The notes below the pieces were generated by a model. It was not told the origin of the DNA and did not search any database. It worked only from the letters and a program-made list of their open reading frames with translations. This document shows, one piece after another, positions 26,265 to 34,972 of a DNA stretch of 64,000 nucleotides. Source of the DNA: Haloplanus sp. CK5-1 (lineage in GTDB: Archaea; Halobacteriota; Halobacteria; Halobacteriales; Haloferacaceae); contig NZ_CP147505.1 of the NCBI RefSeq assembly GCF_037201915.1, positions 682,001 to 746,000 of the forward strand, given 5' to 3'. The translations under genes and the position numbers were made by a program. Each line of letters begins with the position of its first letter. Position 1 is the stretch's first letter.

Positions 26265-26928
26265 CGACGGTCACCGTCAGCGTCCGTGCCTCGACGGTCA
26301 CCGGCCGATACGTCACTGCGACGCGCCCGGTCGCGTTCGCGCCGGCGTCGACCCGGAGCGTCGTCGGTTCGTACCGCGAGAGTCGGGTGGTCGCACTCAT
26401 GTCGAGGCCGCCGTCGTCGTGGAGGACGACCCGGTCGTTCGCCCGGACGGTCCGAATCGTGGTGTTCGGCCCGGGGTCGATGTCGACGGTCACCCGATCG
26501 ACGCGTCGGGGGACGCGAATCGTCGATCCGTTGTCGAGGCCGTCGACTCGTCGCGTCTCCTCGGACCGGGAGACGACCACGACGCTCCGCCGGACGGTCG
26601 TCCCGCCGCCGGGCGCGCCACGGACGACGACCGGGTCGCCGTCGATGGCGACCCGGACGTCGGCTCCGGCGACCGGGGGTGAGAGGTCGTCGAGGTGCGT
26701 CGCGTTCAGGCCGCCGACCGCGTCGGCGTCGAGGGCGTTCGCCCGGACGGTCGTCGGGGCGTCGGCGGCGACCAGTCGGTCCGCGGTCGCTCGGGCGGCG
26801 TGGCGTTCGCCCGGGTCGCGGTCGGCCTCGGCGAGGGCGGCGTCGGCGAACGTGACCCCGAGGACCGTCGCGCCGGTCAGGAGGACGAGCGCGACGGCGA
26901 GAGAGAGCAGGTTGGTCTGTCCCCTCAC
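26257..26928 (-). CDS. Pilin-operon membrane protein 3 (DUF7263-like)
   Basis: A 223-residue protein from the GTG at 26926-26928, giving MRGQTNLLSLAVALVLLTGATVLGVTFAD, a short N-terminus and one membrane helix. The ectodomain is rich in valine and threonine with NxT sequons (NATHL, NTTIR, NATGR) that could be N-glycosylated in haloarchaea. The start is chosen because it overlaps the previous stop by 4 bases (GTGA) and fits the RGQ pattern of its neighbours; a longer upstream frame is basic and unlikely. Confidence 0.7.
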   Translation of the reverse strand: MRGQTNLLSLAVALVLLTGATVLGVTFADAALAEADRDPGERHAARATADRLVAADAPTTVRANALDADAVGGLNATHLDDLSPPVAGADVRVAIDGDPVVVRGAPGGGTTVRRSVVVVSRSEETRRVDGLDNGSTIRVPRRVDRVTVDIDPGPNTTIRTVRANDRVVLHDDGGLDMSATTRLSRYEPTTLRVDAGANATGRVAVTYRPVTVEARTLTVTVDA

Positions 26929-27371
26929 GAGAGGATCACCCGGATACGGTCGTTCCCACCCCGAACGCGGATCCGGGCGGGGTCGTCGCTCTCCCACGAC
27001 CCCTCGACCGAGATAACTCGGTCGGGGAGCGCAAGGCGGACGCGCCCGCCGAGGTCGGCGTCGGGATGGTCGAGGACGAGCGTCCGGTTCACCGCGCGGA
27101 TCCGGTAGGTGGACCGCCCGATCGTGTCGGGGAGAGAGACGGTCCGGGTCACGTCGACGGCAGTCGACGGCGGTGGGACGGACGATTCGACTCCCTCGGC
27201 GGCCGACGCGAGGGTTCGGTCGCCCACCTCCGTGGCGGCCGCGGTCCGGTAGTCGGGGAGGACGCCGCCGTGGAGGGTGGTCACCAGCGAGGCGACGTAC
27301 AGGAGGACGATCGCGGCCTCCAGTCCCTTCCCGACGACGGGCGTGACCCCCCGGTCGCGGTCACGACTCAT
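26925..27371 (-). CDS. Pilin-operon membrane protein 2 (DUF7266-like)
   Basis: A 148-residue protein starting SRDRDRGVTPVVGKGLEAAIVLLYVASLVTTLHGGVLPDYR: charged N-terminus, RGVTPVVGKGLE (a pilin-like processing motif with G before the hydrophobic run and E inside it), and one membrane helix. The ectodomain contains ESSVPPPSTAVDVTRTVSLPDTIGRSTYRI. Overlaps its neighbours by 4 bases on both sides. Likely a minor pilin or anchoring subunit of the PilC system. Confidence 0.7.
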   Translation of the reverse strand: MSRDRDRGVTPVVGKGLEAAIVLLYVASLVTTLHGGVLPDYRTAAATEVGDRTLASAAEGVESSVPPPSTAVDVTRTVSLPDTIGRSTYRIRAVNRTLVLDHPDADLGGRVRLALPDRVISVEGSWESDDPARIRVRGGNDRIRVILS

Positions 27372-28063
27372 CCACCCACCTCCACGTTCAGGTCGTGGAC
27401 GAACAGGTAGACCTCCTCGACGTCCGGGAACCGCGCGACGACGCTCGGGACACCGTCGTCGTCGAACGACCGACGAGTGGTCGTCGCACCAACGGCGTCG
27501 AACCGCCGCTCCCAGACCCCGGGTGTGCGGGTTTCGACCGCGAGTCCGAAGCCCCTGCCCGAGAGCCGCCGACGCTCGTGGGTCACGTTCGTCCGCAGGA
27601 CCGCGTCGCCGTCGACGGCAACTGCGTCGGCATCGAGGACGGGCAGGCCGACGAACAGCGCCCGGTTTCGTGTCGAGACGGGTGGCGGGGTGTGGAGGCG
27701 GGCACCGCTCCCGGTGTCGCGGACGGTCCCCCCGGCGACGTAGCGGACCCGGTGGTCGCCGGCGGCGTAGACGAGGCCACCGACCGACCGTTCGACGACC
27801 GGTTCGGTGCCGTCGAGGAGCCTGACCGTCCGCTCGACGGTTCGGAGTCGTCCCTCGGCCACGGGGAGGCGACGCTCGTGGGGGCCGCTGCGCTCGGTGT
27901 CGAGGGCGTCGCCCATCGCCGACGCGACGCTTCGGCTCTCGGCGGCGGTGGCGCTCTCGTCGACGACGGAGCCGACGGCGACGGTGAGTGCCGTGATGCT
28001 CACGACGGTCACAGCGAGCAACACGGCGACGCCGATGATCGCCGACTGGCCACGATCGGTCAT
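27368..28063 (-). CDS. Pilin-operon membrane protein 1 (DUF7289-like)
   Basis: A 231-residue protein starting MTDRGQSAIIGVAVLLAVTVVSITALTVAVG, the RGQSAIIGVAVLLAVTV N-terminus common to haloarchaeal archaellin- and pilin-like proteins (DUF1628/DUF7289 style). A long extracellular beta-rich domain follows, with VVDESATAAESRSVASAMGDALDT and NxT sequons. The ATG at 28061-28063 overlaps the stop of pilC by 4 bases, so it is co-translated. It is the most pilin-like of the set. Confidence 0.78.
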   Translation of the reverse strand: MTDRGQSAIIGVAVLLAVTVVSITALTVAVGSVVDESATAAESRSVASAMGDALDTERSGPHERRLPVAEGRLRTVERTVRLLDGTEPVVERSVGGLVYAAGDHRVRYVAGGTVRDTGSGARLHTPPPVSTRNRALFVGLPVLDADAVAVDGDAVLRTNVTHERRRLSGRGFGLAVETRTPGVWERRFDAVGATTTRRSFDDDGVPSVVARFPDVEEVYLFVHDLNVEVGG

Positions 28064-29997
28064 ATCATTCCCACCCCCGCGAAGACGGCGTGACAGACCA
28101 CGACGAGCGCACCGGAGTGCAACAGCGCCTCGTAGCGTCCCCGGCTGGCGGTGCCGGCGAACCACCCCGACGCCAGCATCGTCGCCTGGGTGACGACGTA
28201 GAGCCGGTAGCGTTCGCGGGCGATGTCGATGGCCGACCCTTCGATCACGTAGCCGCCCGCGCCACGCACGCTCGCGAGCTGTTCGAACCCGTCGAAGACG
28301 TGGAGGCCGACGGCGACGGCGATGCCGACGACCAACAACGCGGTCGTCCACCCGACGGCGACGTACGCGAGCAGGTTGGCCCGGAGTTCGCGCTTCTCGT
28401 GGTAGAGGCGTCCGATCTCCGTCTGGAGCGTGTCGAAGACCGTGCCGGCGTCGCTCCCGGCGTCGAGCGCCCCCGTCACCAGCCCGACCGTCTGCTCGGC
28501 GAGTGGCGTGCCGACTCCTTCGACGAACCGGTCGAGCGCCGCAGCGCGGGCGTTCTCGTCGGTGCTCGTCTCGGGCGTAGTGAACCCCAGATTTAGTGCG
28601 AGGTCGGCCACGTCGGGGTCGAGCGGCCCGAAGTCAACGTCGCTGGCGACGAGTTCGACCGCGCGCGGGAACGGGCGACCGAGGTTGACGTGGCCGGATA
28701 CGGCGTGGACGAAGTCCTTGATCTCGCGGTCCTTCGCGTCGTCGAGGCGGGCGCGTCGGACGCCGACGACACCGACTGGGAGGGCGTAGGCGGCGTAGCC
28801 GAGGAGGGAGACGTCGACCGGTCCGAGCCCTACTGCGTGGAGTGCGACGCCGACGGCGACGGCGGGGGCGACGGCGACGGCGGCGGCGCTGGCTGGGTTT
28901 CGGGTCGCGGTCAGGAGCGTCGCGGTGACGCCGGGTGGCCGATCGTAGCCGACGGTCTGTCCGGGTGGTCGGAGTCCGGCGACGACGATGCTCGCGCCGA
29001 GACCGAGGCCGAGGACGAAGCAGGCGCTGGTGTAGACGACGAGCGCTCGGGGGGTGGTCGTCCCGAGTGGCGTCGCGACCGGCGTCGAGAGGCCGGGGGA
29101 GATGATCGCGAGGACGGTCAGCACGATCACCAGCAGCGTCGGCAACACCAGCAGGACCATGAACACCTCCGAGAGGAGTTCGAGCAATCCGGTCGCTCGC
29201 TGTCGGGCGCGGTCCTGCCGGTGGGCGAGCATCCGGCTCTCCATTCGGAGGTAGTTGGCGAGTTCCGCCTCACCCTGCTGGGCGTGTTCGCTGAACTTCA
29301 GGAGGAAGGGTGCGAGTAGGTCTCGAGAGGGGGTGTCGCGGGCGACGCGCCGCAGGCCCTCGTGGAGGCTCCCCGTGAGCGAGGCGGTGTTCAACACCGC
29401 CCGGATCGACACCGCGGTCTCCCCGTACGGGTCGGTGTCGGCGACTTTCCGGAGCATCGCGCGGTGGCCGTCACCCCCCGAGGAGAGGACGTGTAGATAC
29501 CGGACCGCGCCGGGGAGTGTGCGCTCGATGTCGGACCGACGAGCGCTCGCCACCCAGCGCAGATACTGGCCGCCGACTCGGACGATCGCGGCCTTGACTC
29601 CCCCACCGGCGACCAGCGCGGCCGTCACCGCGACGAGCGTCGGCGAGGGGGTCGGAAGCCCGAACCGGGCGAGTGGGAGAACGGCATCGAGGGCTCCCAC
29701 GGCCGATTCGGGGAGCGCGTCCGCGAGCGTCACGGCGGCGACGACGGCGGGACCGGTCACGGCGAGCGCGACGACCCACGAGAGCCCGTAGACGCGAGCG
29801 AGATACACGTCGAAACTGAGACGGAGGTCGGTGCCGCGGTACCGTTTTCGGTCACGAACGTGGCGTCGGTCGTCGGCGTGGCGGGCGAAGAGGGCGTACA
29901 GGAGGCGGTCGATCGGGGTGGTGTACCCGGTCGGCCCCACCGACTCCGGGGACGACACCCGGTCCGTCGTCGACGTCGTCCCCACGTCGTCCGACAT
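28060..29997 (-). CDS. pilC: Type IV pilus/Tad-like membrane assembly protein PilC
   Basis: A 645-residue polytopic protein with two T2SSF domains, at about 165-300 (ARRSDIERTLPGAVRYLHVLSSGGDGHRAM) and 430-580 (RLDDAKDREIKDFVHAVSGHVNLGRPFPRAVELV), each followed by pairs of membrane helices, the layout of archaeal PilC/FlaJ. It recruits the PilB ATPase and inserts pilins. It leads an operon of five pilin-like genes, but the PilB gene that usually precedes it is about 18 kb away at 48287-50509. Promoter: a TATA-like ttaaac about 28 bp upstream. Confidence 0.88.
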   Translation of the reverse strand: MSDDVGTTSTTDRVSSPESVGPTGYTTPIDRLLYALFARHADDRRHVRDRKRYRGTDLRLSFDVYLARVYGLSWVVALAVTGPAVVAAVTLADALPESAVGALDAVLPLARFGLPTPSPTLVAVTAALVAGGGVKAAIVRVGGQYLRWVASARRSDIERTLPGAVRYLHVLSSGGDGHRAMLRKVADTDPYGETAVSIRAVLNTASLTGSLHEGLRRVARDTPSRDLLAPFLLKFSEHAQQGEAELANYLRMESRMLAHRQDRARQRATGLLELLSEVFMVLLVLPTLLVIVLTVLAIISPGLSTPVATPLGTTTPRALVVYTSACFVLGLGLGASIVVAGLRPPGQTVGYDRPPGVTATLLTATRNPASAAAVAVAPAVAVGVALHAVGLGPVDVSLLGYAAYALPVGVVGVRRARLDDAKDREIKDFVHAVSGHVNLGRPFPRAVELVASDVDFGPLDPDVADLALNLGFTTPETSTDENARAAALDRFVEGVGTPLAEQTVGLVTGALDAGSDAGTVFDTLQTEIGRLYHEKRELRANLLAYVAVGWTTALLVVGIAVAVGLHVFDGFEQLASVRGAGGYVIEGSAIDIARERYRLYVVTQATMLASGWFAGTASRGRYEALLHSGALVVVCHAVFAGVGMI

Positions 29998-30020
29998 GCG
30001 GCGACCTGTCGCCCGATCAC

Positions 30021-30029
30021 ACTTAAACG
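30021..30029 (-). promoter_or_regulatory. TATA box of the pilC operon
   Basis: On the minus strand cgtttaagt is centred about 28 bp upstream of the pilC ATG at 29997, consistent with a leaderless transcript. It shows that pilC has its own promoter now that it is separated from pilB. Confidence 0.55.
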
Positions 30030-30215
30030 TTGGACGCAGTTCTCAGAATTGAAGTCGCGTTGCCTCGGCCGTCGCGAGGGGTCGTCCATCCCGGCATCCG
30101 TGATCCGGAAGCGCGGCGGGCTTCGTCCCGTCGGACGCGGTCGACCGGGTCGCGGTCCGGTGTGCGCCGCGTGTGGCGGTAGTCGCCGAGTCGAGTACGG
30201 CTCTGTGGGCCGATC
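30030..30215. other. Intergenic tract, no gene seen
   Basis: Part of the 380-base gap upstream of pilC. Open frames here are arginine- and threonine-rich without native codon use, and I see no RNA gene. The remaining part of the gap is the palindromic element at 30216-30304 and a short spacer before the DICT gene's stop. Confidence 0.5.
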
Positions 30216-30304
30216 CTACTATAGTAGCGTTTGTAACTGTCCGCACACCTGATCGAACGCTGTCATGCGATCAGGTGTGTGATGACTTACAAAGGCTACT
30301 ATAG
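30216..30304. repeat. Palindromic element with about 37-bp inverted arms
   Basis: The arms begin CTATAGTAGC at 30219 and end GCTACTATAG at 30304 and pair inward through TTTGTAA (left) and TTACAAA (right) to CACACCTGATCG and CGATCAGGTGTG, leaving a central loop of about 12 bases. Mismatches are few (GTTTGTAACTG against CAAATTCAGT-type positions). The outer CTACTATAGTAG is itself palindromic. The whole resembles a MITE or a long operator and lies between pilC and the DICT gene. Confidence 0.7.
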
Positions 30305-30377
30305 CGTTCGAACGAATCGTCGAGGTGGTCACGGTCGTCCCATCCGAACCGTCACCGATGCCCGACGTACTCGTGAC

Positions 30378-31169
30378 TCACAACTCCCGCGCGACGTACG
30401 CGTCCAGATCGGCCACGAGCGACTGATCGAACGTCCAGAACCCCTCCCACACGTGTGGCTCGGTCTCGATCGCCAGCAGTGCGACTGGGTCGTGGTCCGT
30501 CGACGGCGAGTCGGGCGCGTTCGCGTCCGGGGTCGGTGGCCTCGGCCTGAACAGGACGACCCACGAATCCCGGAAGTCGGCGTCGTGGCCGACGTGGGTC
30601 GTCACGTCGAAGCGCTCCGACGGCACCCAGTCGGGACGACCGTAGACGTGGACGTCGACGTCCGTCTCGGCGAGGCGCTCGTAGACCCGGCGCGTCCCGC
30701 GTTCGTCCTTGATCCGGGAGAGGTACTGGAACGACGCCCGGTGGCGACCGTGCCCGGCCTGCCAGGCGATCCCTTCGATGTACCGGGAGACGACGACGAG
30801 GAGGAGTTTTTCGGTGTTCGACTTCGGATAGCCACGGAGCGTGAACCGGACGTCGTCGAGCCGTTCGAGCACCGCGGGCATGTCTAGGTCGTCGATGCCC
30901 ATGGCGCCGGTGCGGTAGAGGTCGGAGTTGACGGTGACGATGGTGTCACGGAGCGCCGACAGGGGCGACGTCGCAAGCACCTCGCCGTCCTCGACGAGGA
31001 GGACGGTGTCCGTTTCGACGTCCGGGACGGCTCGTTCGCTGACCCGTACCGGCTGATCGTCGAACGTGGCTTCGAGGACGTTCAGGATGGGGTCGGGGCT
31101 CGACCGGTTCGCGACGAGGAGGGAGCGCCGGGACTCGTCGGCTCGGTCGAGAAAGCGCTTCAGCGACAT
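30378..31169 (-). CDS. DICT-domain sensory protein
   Basis: A 263-residue soluble protein with the haloarchaeal DICT-domain layout: KRFLDRADESRRSLLVANRSSPDPILNVLEATFDD at the start, DTVLLVEDGEVLATSPLSALRDTI in the middle, and a C-terminal part with RDSWVVLFRPRP and TEPHVWEGFWTFD. DICT domains accompany GGDEF, two-component and HTH proteins and are thought to sense light or a small ligand. Directly upstream on the same strand (63-base gap) is a LOV histidine kinase, so the pair probably works in one light pathway. Confidence 0.8.
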   Translation of the reverse strand: MSLKRFLDRADESRRSLLVANRSSPDPILNVLEATFDDQPVRVSERAVPDVETDTVLLVEDGEVLATSPLSALRDTIVTVNSDLYRTGAMGIDDLDMPAVLERLDDVRFTLRGYPKSNTEKLLLVVVSRYIEGIAWQAGHGRHRASFQYLSRIKDERGTRRVYERLAETDVDVHVYGRPDWVPSERFDVTTHVGHDADFRDSWVVLFRPRPPTPDANAPDSPSTDHDPVALLAIETEPHVWEGFWTFDQSLVADLDAYVAREL

Positions 31170-31232
31170 GCGTCCCTCCCGGGGGACGTCGCGTCGGTCG
31201 CGGTCGAACGTGTGGGGCGTGTCGTCGGCATC

Positions 31233-32639
31233 TCAGGCTCGCTGGAGTTCGACGGTGACCACTGTTCCGCGTGGCTCGTTGTCCGCGAGTCGGACGCCGC
31301 CACCGAACCGTTCGAGCAACTGGTCGACCAGGTAGAGGCCGAGGCCACTCCCCGAGCTTCGCAACCCCTGTTCGCCCTGATCGAACACCTCCTCCTTCCG
31401 GTCGTCGGAGATGCCGGGGCCGTTGTCGGCGATGTGGACGCGGACCGTCTCGCCGACGTCGACCGAGACGGTGATCCTGATCTCGTCGGCGTCGTTGTGG
31501 AAGACGGCGTTGTCGAGCAGGTTGGTGAACACCGACGACAGGAGCGGCGTCGCCAACACCTCGACGTCGGGGAGCGCCCCGTCGACCTGCAGCGAGAGCG
31601 AGTCGGCCTGGTACGCGAAGTTCGATCGGACGCGCTGGAACTCCGTGCCGAGGATGTCGGCGAGGGCAACGGGTTCGAGCGTCGGGTCCTCGGTGCTGAC
31701 GATGGTGGCGAGGTCCCGAACCGCTTCGGTCAACTCCAGCGTGTGTGTCGCCGCGTCCATGATGCGGTCGAGGGCCTCGGCGTTCTCGCCCGACACGTCG
31801 TCGCGGAGCTGTGATCCCCAGCCCCGGATAACCGTCGCGTCGTTGCGGATGTCGTGACGGACGATCTGGTTCAGGAGTGCGTACTGATCGCGTTCGGTAC
31901 TGAGCGCTCGTTCGGCCTCCGTGCGGGCGGTGACGTCCTGCTGGAAGCCGACCCAGTTCGTCACGGTGCCGGTACGGTCCCGGAGCGGTGCGAGCGTGAC
32001 GGCGTTCCAAAACCGGTCGCCGTCTTTGTGCTCGTTGAGGAGTTCGACGGTCGTCGACTCGTTGTCGTCGATGGCCTCGCGAAACCGGGCGACGGATTCG
32101 GGGTCGGTCGTCTCGCCCTGGAGGAACCGACAGTTCCGCCCGAGAACTGCCGTCACGTCGTAGCCGGTGATCCGCTCGAAGGCGGCGTTGGCGTAGATGA
32201 GCGGGTTGTCCGGGACGGTGTAGTCCGAGATGGTGATCCCGACGGGCGCCTCGTCCATCGCTCGCTCCTTGAGTTGGCTCCGGGACCATCCGGGCGACTC
32301 CCGGTCGGCGACGCTCAGACTCGCGTACCAGTCGCCGTCGTGGACGAAGGGTTCGATGCGCAGCCGGTGCGTTCGGTCGTCGTCGCTCGCGTGGTAGGGG
32401 AGCGTCAGCGTGATGGCGAGTGCGTCGCTCGCGTCGGGATCGGTCGGCGGTTCGTGGTGACTGGTGGCGAGTGTCCCGAGGTAGTTCGTCACCGTCCGCT
32501 CGACCGACGGGTCGACGCCGGTGGTGTCGAGGAACTCCTCCCACGCGGCGTTCGACGTGATCCGCGTCCGATCCTCGTCGACGATGGCCGCACCGATCGG
32601 CAGTGATTCGAGCGTCCGGGCGGTGAATTCGTCTGACAT
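31233..32639 (-). CDS. LOV-domain histidine kinase (PAS-LOV-HisKA-HATPase)
   Basis: A 468-residue soluble sensor kinase. Residues 1-125 are a PAS-like region. Residues about 126-240 are a LOV domain with the flavin-binding signature GRNCRFLQG, where Cys170 would form the photo-adduct, and FWNAVTLAPLRD and NWVGFQQDVT. The H-box has His262 in IVRHDIRND; the ATPase shows NLLDNAVFHN, DNGPGI and GSGLGLYLV. This is a blue-light sensor. No response regulator is nearby, which is common in haloarchaea. Start chosen at the ATG 32637-32639. Confidence 0.9.
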   Translation of the reverse strand: MSDEFTARTLESLPIGAAIVDEDRTRITSNAAWEEFLDTTGVDPSVERTVTNYLGTLATSHHEPPTDPDASDALAITLTLPYHASDDDRTHRLRIEPFVHDGDWYASLSVADRESPGWSRSQLKERAMDEAPVGITISDYTVPDNPLIYANAAFERITGYDVTAVLGRNCRFLQGETTDPESVARFREAIDDNESTTVELLNEHKDGDRFWNAVTLAPLRDRTGTVTNWVGFQQDVTARTEAERALSTERDQYALLNQIVRHDIRNDATVIRGWGSQLRDDVSGENAEALDRIMDAATHTLELTEAVRDLATIVSTEDPTLEPVALADILGTEFQRVRSNFAYQADSLSLQVDGALPDVEVLATPLLSSVFTNLLDNAVFHNDADEIRITVSVDVGETVRVHIADNGPGISDDRKEEVFDQGEQGLRSSGSGLGLYLVDQLLERFGGGVRLADNEPRGTVVTVELQRA

Positions 32640-32833
32640 GCGTGTTCGGTTGAGTTCGGGCCGCCGTCCGGTGTGGACCGTGCCCACGGTAGTGGCCCGT
32701 GTGCGTTCGTCCCCACCTGACGATGCGTCGCGTATAACGCTGTCCCGCGAACTATCAGCGCTGAAAACTGACGATCGCGGTCGGGTCGGCGACGGCGGCT
32801 CCGCCCCTCACGGACGCACGTCGGTGCCCCCGA

Positions 32834-33088
32834 TCAGTCGCCGTCGACGACGAACCGGCGGAGCAGGGTGGCCACCGTGACGCCGTAGACGGCGGCGGGA
32901 CCGAACCCGACGACGGCGGCGACGAGCGACGGATCGGTACCGGGTACCAGCGAGTACACCGCGGGCAGGAGGAGGCGAATCGAGGCGACGAAGACGCCGA
33001 AACCGACGGCGACGACGACCACGACGCCGAGGGCGGCGAGCGCCATCGTCGGGCCGTCGCGCCGGATCTTGGCGAGTACGTCGGTCAT
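32834..33088 (-). CDS. Small two-helix membrane protein, unknown
   Basis: An 84-residue protein from the ATG at 33086-33088, MTDVLAKIRRDGPTMALAALGVVVVVAVGFGVFVASI, followed by a second helix GTDPSLVAAVVGFGPAAVYGVTVATLLRRFV. The cytoplasmic ends are basic. I do not recognise a family beyond haloarchaeal small membrane proteins. It is divergent from the histidine kinase at 33299. Confidence 0.6.
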   Translation of the reverse strand: MTDVLAKIRRDGPTMALAALGVVVVVAVGFGVFVASIRLLLPAVYSLVPGTDPSLVAAVVGFGPAAVYGVTVATLLRRFVVDGD

Positions 33089-33263
33089 CGGTCCGTCCCC
33101 GCGGGGTCGTGAGCGGTCGGAACGACGACGCGGGCCGTCGCGTGTCGCAACCTTGCGGTCCGTGCTCTCGAAGCCGGCATGCTCGACCGTGGGCGTCGAT
33201 GCGGTTAGCTCTACCGCCGACAGTCCGACCCCGCGATTCTCACGAATGATTCTGTCAGGGGGC

Positions 33264-33272
33264 ACATATATA
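33264..33272 (+). promoter_or_regulatory. TATA box of the 33299 histidine kinase gene
   Basis: The sequence acatatata is centred about 31 bp upstream of the ATG at 33299, near the usual spacing for a leaderless transcript. Confidence 0.6.
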
Positions 33273-33298
33273 TTCGGCTAGCGAACCGTATCGTAGAG

Positions 33299-34918
33299 AT
33301 GGCGCGACTGTCGGCTCGGACGTACGGATCACTCCTCACCGCCGTGGGCGTTCTCCTCGCCGGGATTCACGTCCGCACGGCGCTCGATCTGTGGTCGAAG
33401 CCGACGGTGATGGTCGTCGAGGCGTTCGTGCCGCTGGAGCTCTCGCTGATCGTGGCGCTCGTCGGGGTGTTGGCGGTCGAAGAGCGGCTGTGCTTGGATC
33501 GATTCGCGGACCGGATGCTAGTGTGGGCTGGGATCGGGACGGTGGTACTCGGTGCCGTCGCGGGATGGGTGTTCGTCGACGCCGCCGTTCGGGGACGGCC
33601 GGTGCCGGAGACGAGGCGGATGGTCGTCAGCGCGGCCACGCTCGGTACGGTCGTCGGGGTCGTCGTCGGAATCTACGACGGCCGGGGGCGGCGCGAACAG
33701 CGGCGCGGGGACCGACTGACGGGGGTCAACGACACGCTCCGCACCGCGACCCGGGAGGTGGTGAACGCCACCACTCGCGAGGGGCTCGAACAGGGTGTCT
33801 GTGACCGGTTGACTCGGTCGGCGCTCTACGACGCCGCGTGGATCGGCCGTTACAGCCCCGGGGCGACTACCGTCGCCCCCATCGCGTGGGCGGGCCACGA
33901 CGAGGCGTACATCGAGTCGCTCGAGGTCAGCGTCGACCCGGACGAATCGATCGGGCAGGGGCCTGGCGGGGAGGCCATCCAAACCGGCGAGCTCCAAGCC
34001 GTTCAGGACGTGGCCGCGGAGCCGACGCTGGAGCCGTGGCGGGACATGTTGGCCGAACGGGACGTGGCGTCGCTGGCGGTCGTTCCCCTCGTCGGCGACG
34101 ACGCCGTTCACGGCATTCTCAGCGTGTACGCCGATCGTACGTTCGTGTTCGACGCCCCGGAACGGGAGGCACTCACCGAACTCGGCGAGAGCATCGGCAA
34201 CGCCATCGACTCGATCCGCGCCCGGGACCGACTCTCCCGACGCGAGCGAGAACTCGCCCGACAGAACGAGCGACTCGACGAGTTCGCCAGCGTCGTCAGT
34301 CACGACCTTCGGAGCCCGCTGAACGTCGCGACGGGGAACATCGAACTCGCCAGAACGGGGGAGGACGACCGCTTGGATCGGGCGGCGAACGCGCTCGACC
34401 GCATGAACGAGTTGATCGACGACGTACTCACGCTGGCGCGGGAGGGGCGGACGGTGAGCGAGTTCGAGTCGCTCGACCTCCGGGGTGTCGCCGAAGCGGC
34501 GTGGGCGACCACCGACACGCCGGACGCGACCCTCGGATTCGAGGGTGACCTCGGTACCGTCCGCGGCGACGAGAAGCGGGTCGTCCAGGTGTTCGAGAAC
34601 CTGTTTCGGAATAGTGTGGAGCACGGTTCGACCGAAACCGGCACGGAGGAAAGCGCGGGCACGGGCGGGGCGACAGTCACCGTCGGTCGAACCGACGACG
34701 GGTTCTACGTCGCCGACGGCGGGCCGGGCATCCCCGAGAGCGAGCGCGACGAGGTGTTCGAGGCGGGGTTCTCGACCGACCCCGAGGGGACGGGCCTCGG
34801 CCTCAACATCGTCCGGACCATCGGGGAGGCCCACGGCTGGGAGGTCCGTGCGACCGAGAGCGCGGCGGGCGGGGCACGCTTCGAGTTCGACGGCGTCGAA
34901 CCGGGCGACTCCGACTGA
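33299..34918 (+). CDS. Membrane GAF-domain histidine kinase
   Basis: A 539-residue sensor kinase with four N-terminal membrane helices (about 8-128, including VGVLLAGIHVRTALDLW, VEAFVPLELSLIVALVGVLAV), a GAF domain (about 150-310, including IGQGPGGEAIQTGELQAV), a HisKA domain with the phosphorylated His in VVSHDLRSPLNVATGN, and an HATPase domain with NLFRNSVEHGS, DGGPGIPESERDEVFEAGF and GTGLGLNIV. This architecture is common in haloarchaea. The signal is unknown. Start supported by the TATA box at 33264-33272. Confidence 0.9.
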   Translation: MARLSARTYGSLLTAVGVLLAGIHVRTALDLWSKPTVMVVEAFVPLELSLIVALVGVLAVEERLCLDRFADRMLVWAGIGTVVLGAVAGWVFVDAAVRGRPVPETRRMVVSAATLGTVVGVVVGIYDGRGRREQRRGDRLTGVNDTLRTATREVVNATTREGLEQGVCDRLTRSALYDAAWIGRYSPGATTVAPIAWAGHDEAYIESLEVSVDPDESIGQGPGGEAIQTGELQAVQDVAAEPTLEPWRDMLAERDVASLAVVPLVGDDAVHGILSVYADRTFVFDAPEREALTELGESIGNAIDSIRARDRLSRRERELARQNERLDEFASVVSHDLRSPLNVATGNIELARTGEDDRLDRAANALDRMNELIDDVLTLAREGRTVSEFESLDLRGVAEAAWATTDTPDATLGFEGDLGTVRGDEKRVVQVFENLFRNSVEHGSTETGTEESAGTGGATVTVGRTDDGFYVADGGPGIPESERDEVFEAGFSTDPEGTGLGLNIVRTIGEAHGWEVRATESAAGGARFEFDGVEPGDSD

Positions 34919-34972
34919 TCGGGTCGACCGAGACACGAACCTTCATGTCCAGTCGAGTAGCCACACGAGACG

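Noticed and set aside
30279-30887. 202-codon plus-strand frame over the DICT gene
   Set aside because: Antisense to the DICT protein, which has family-like text on the minus strand.
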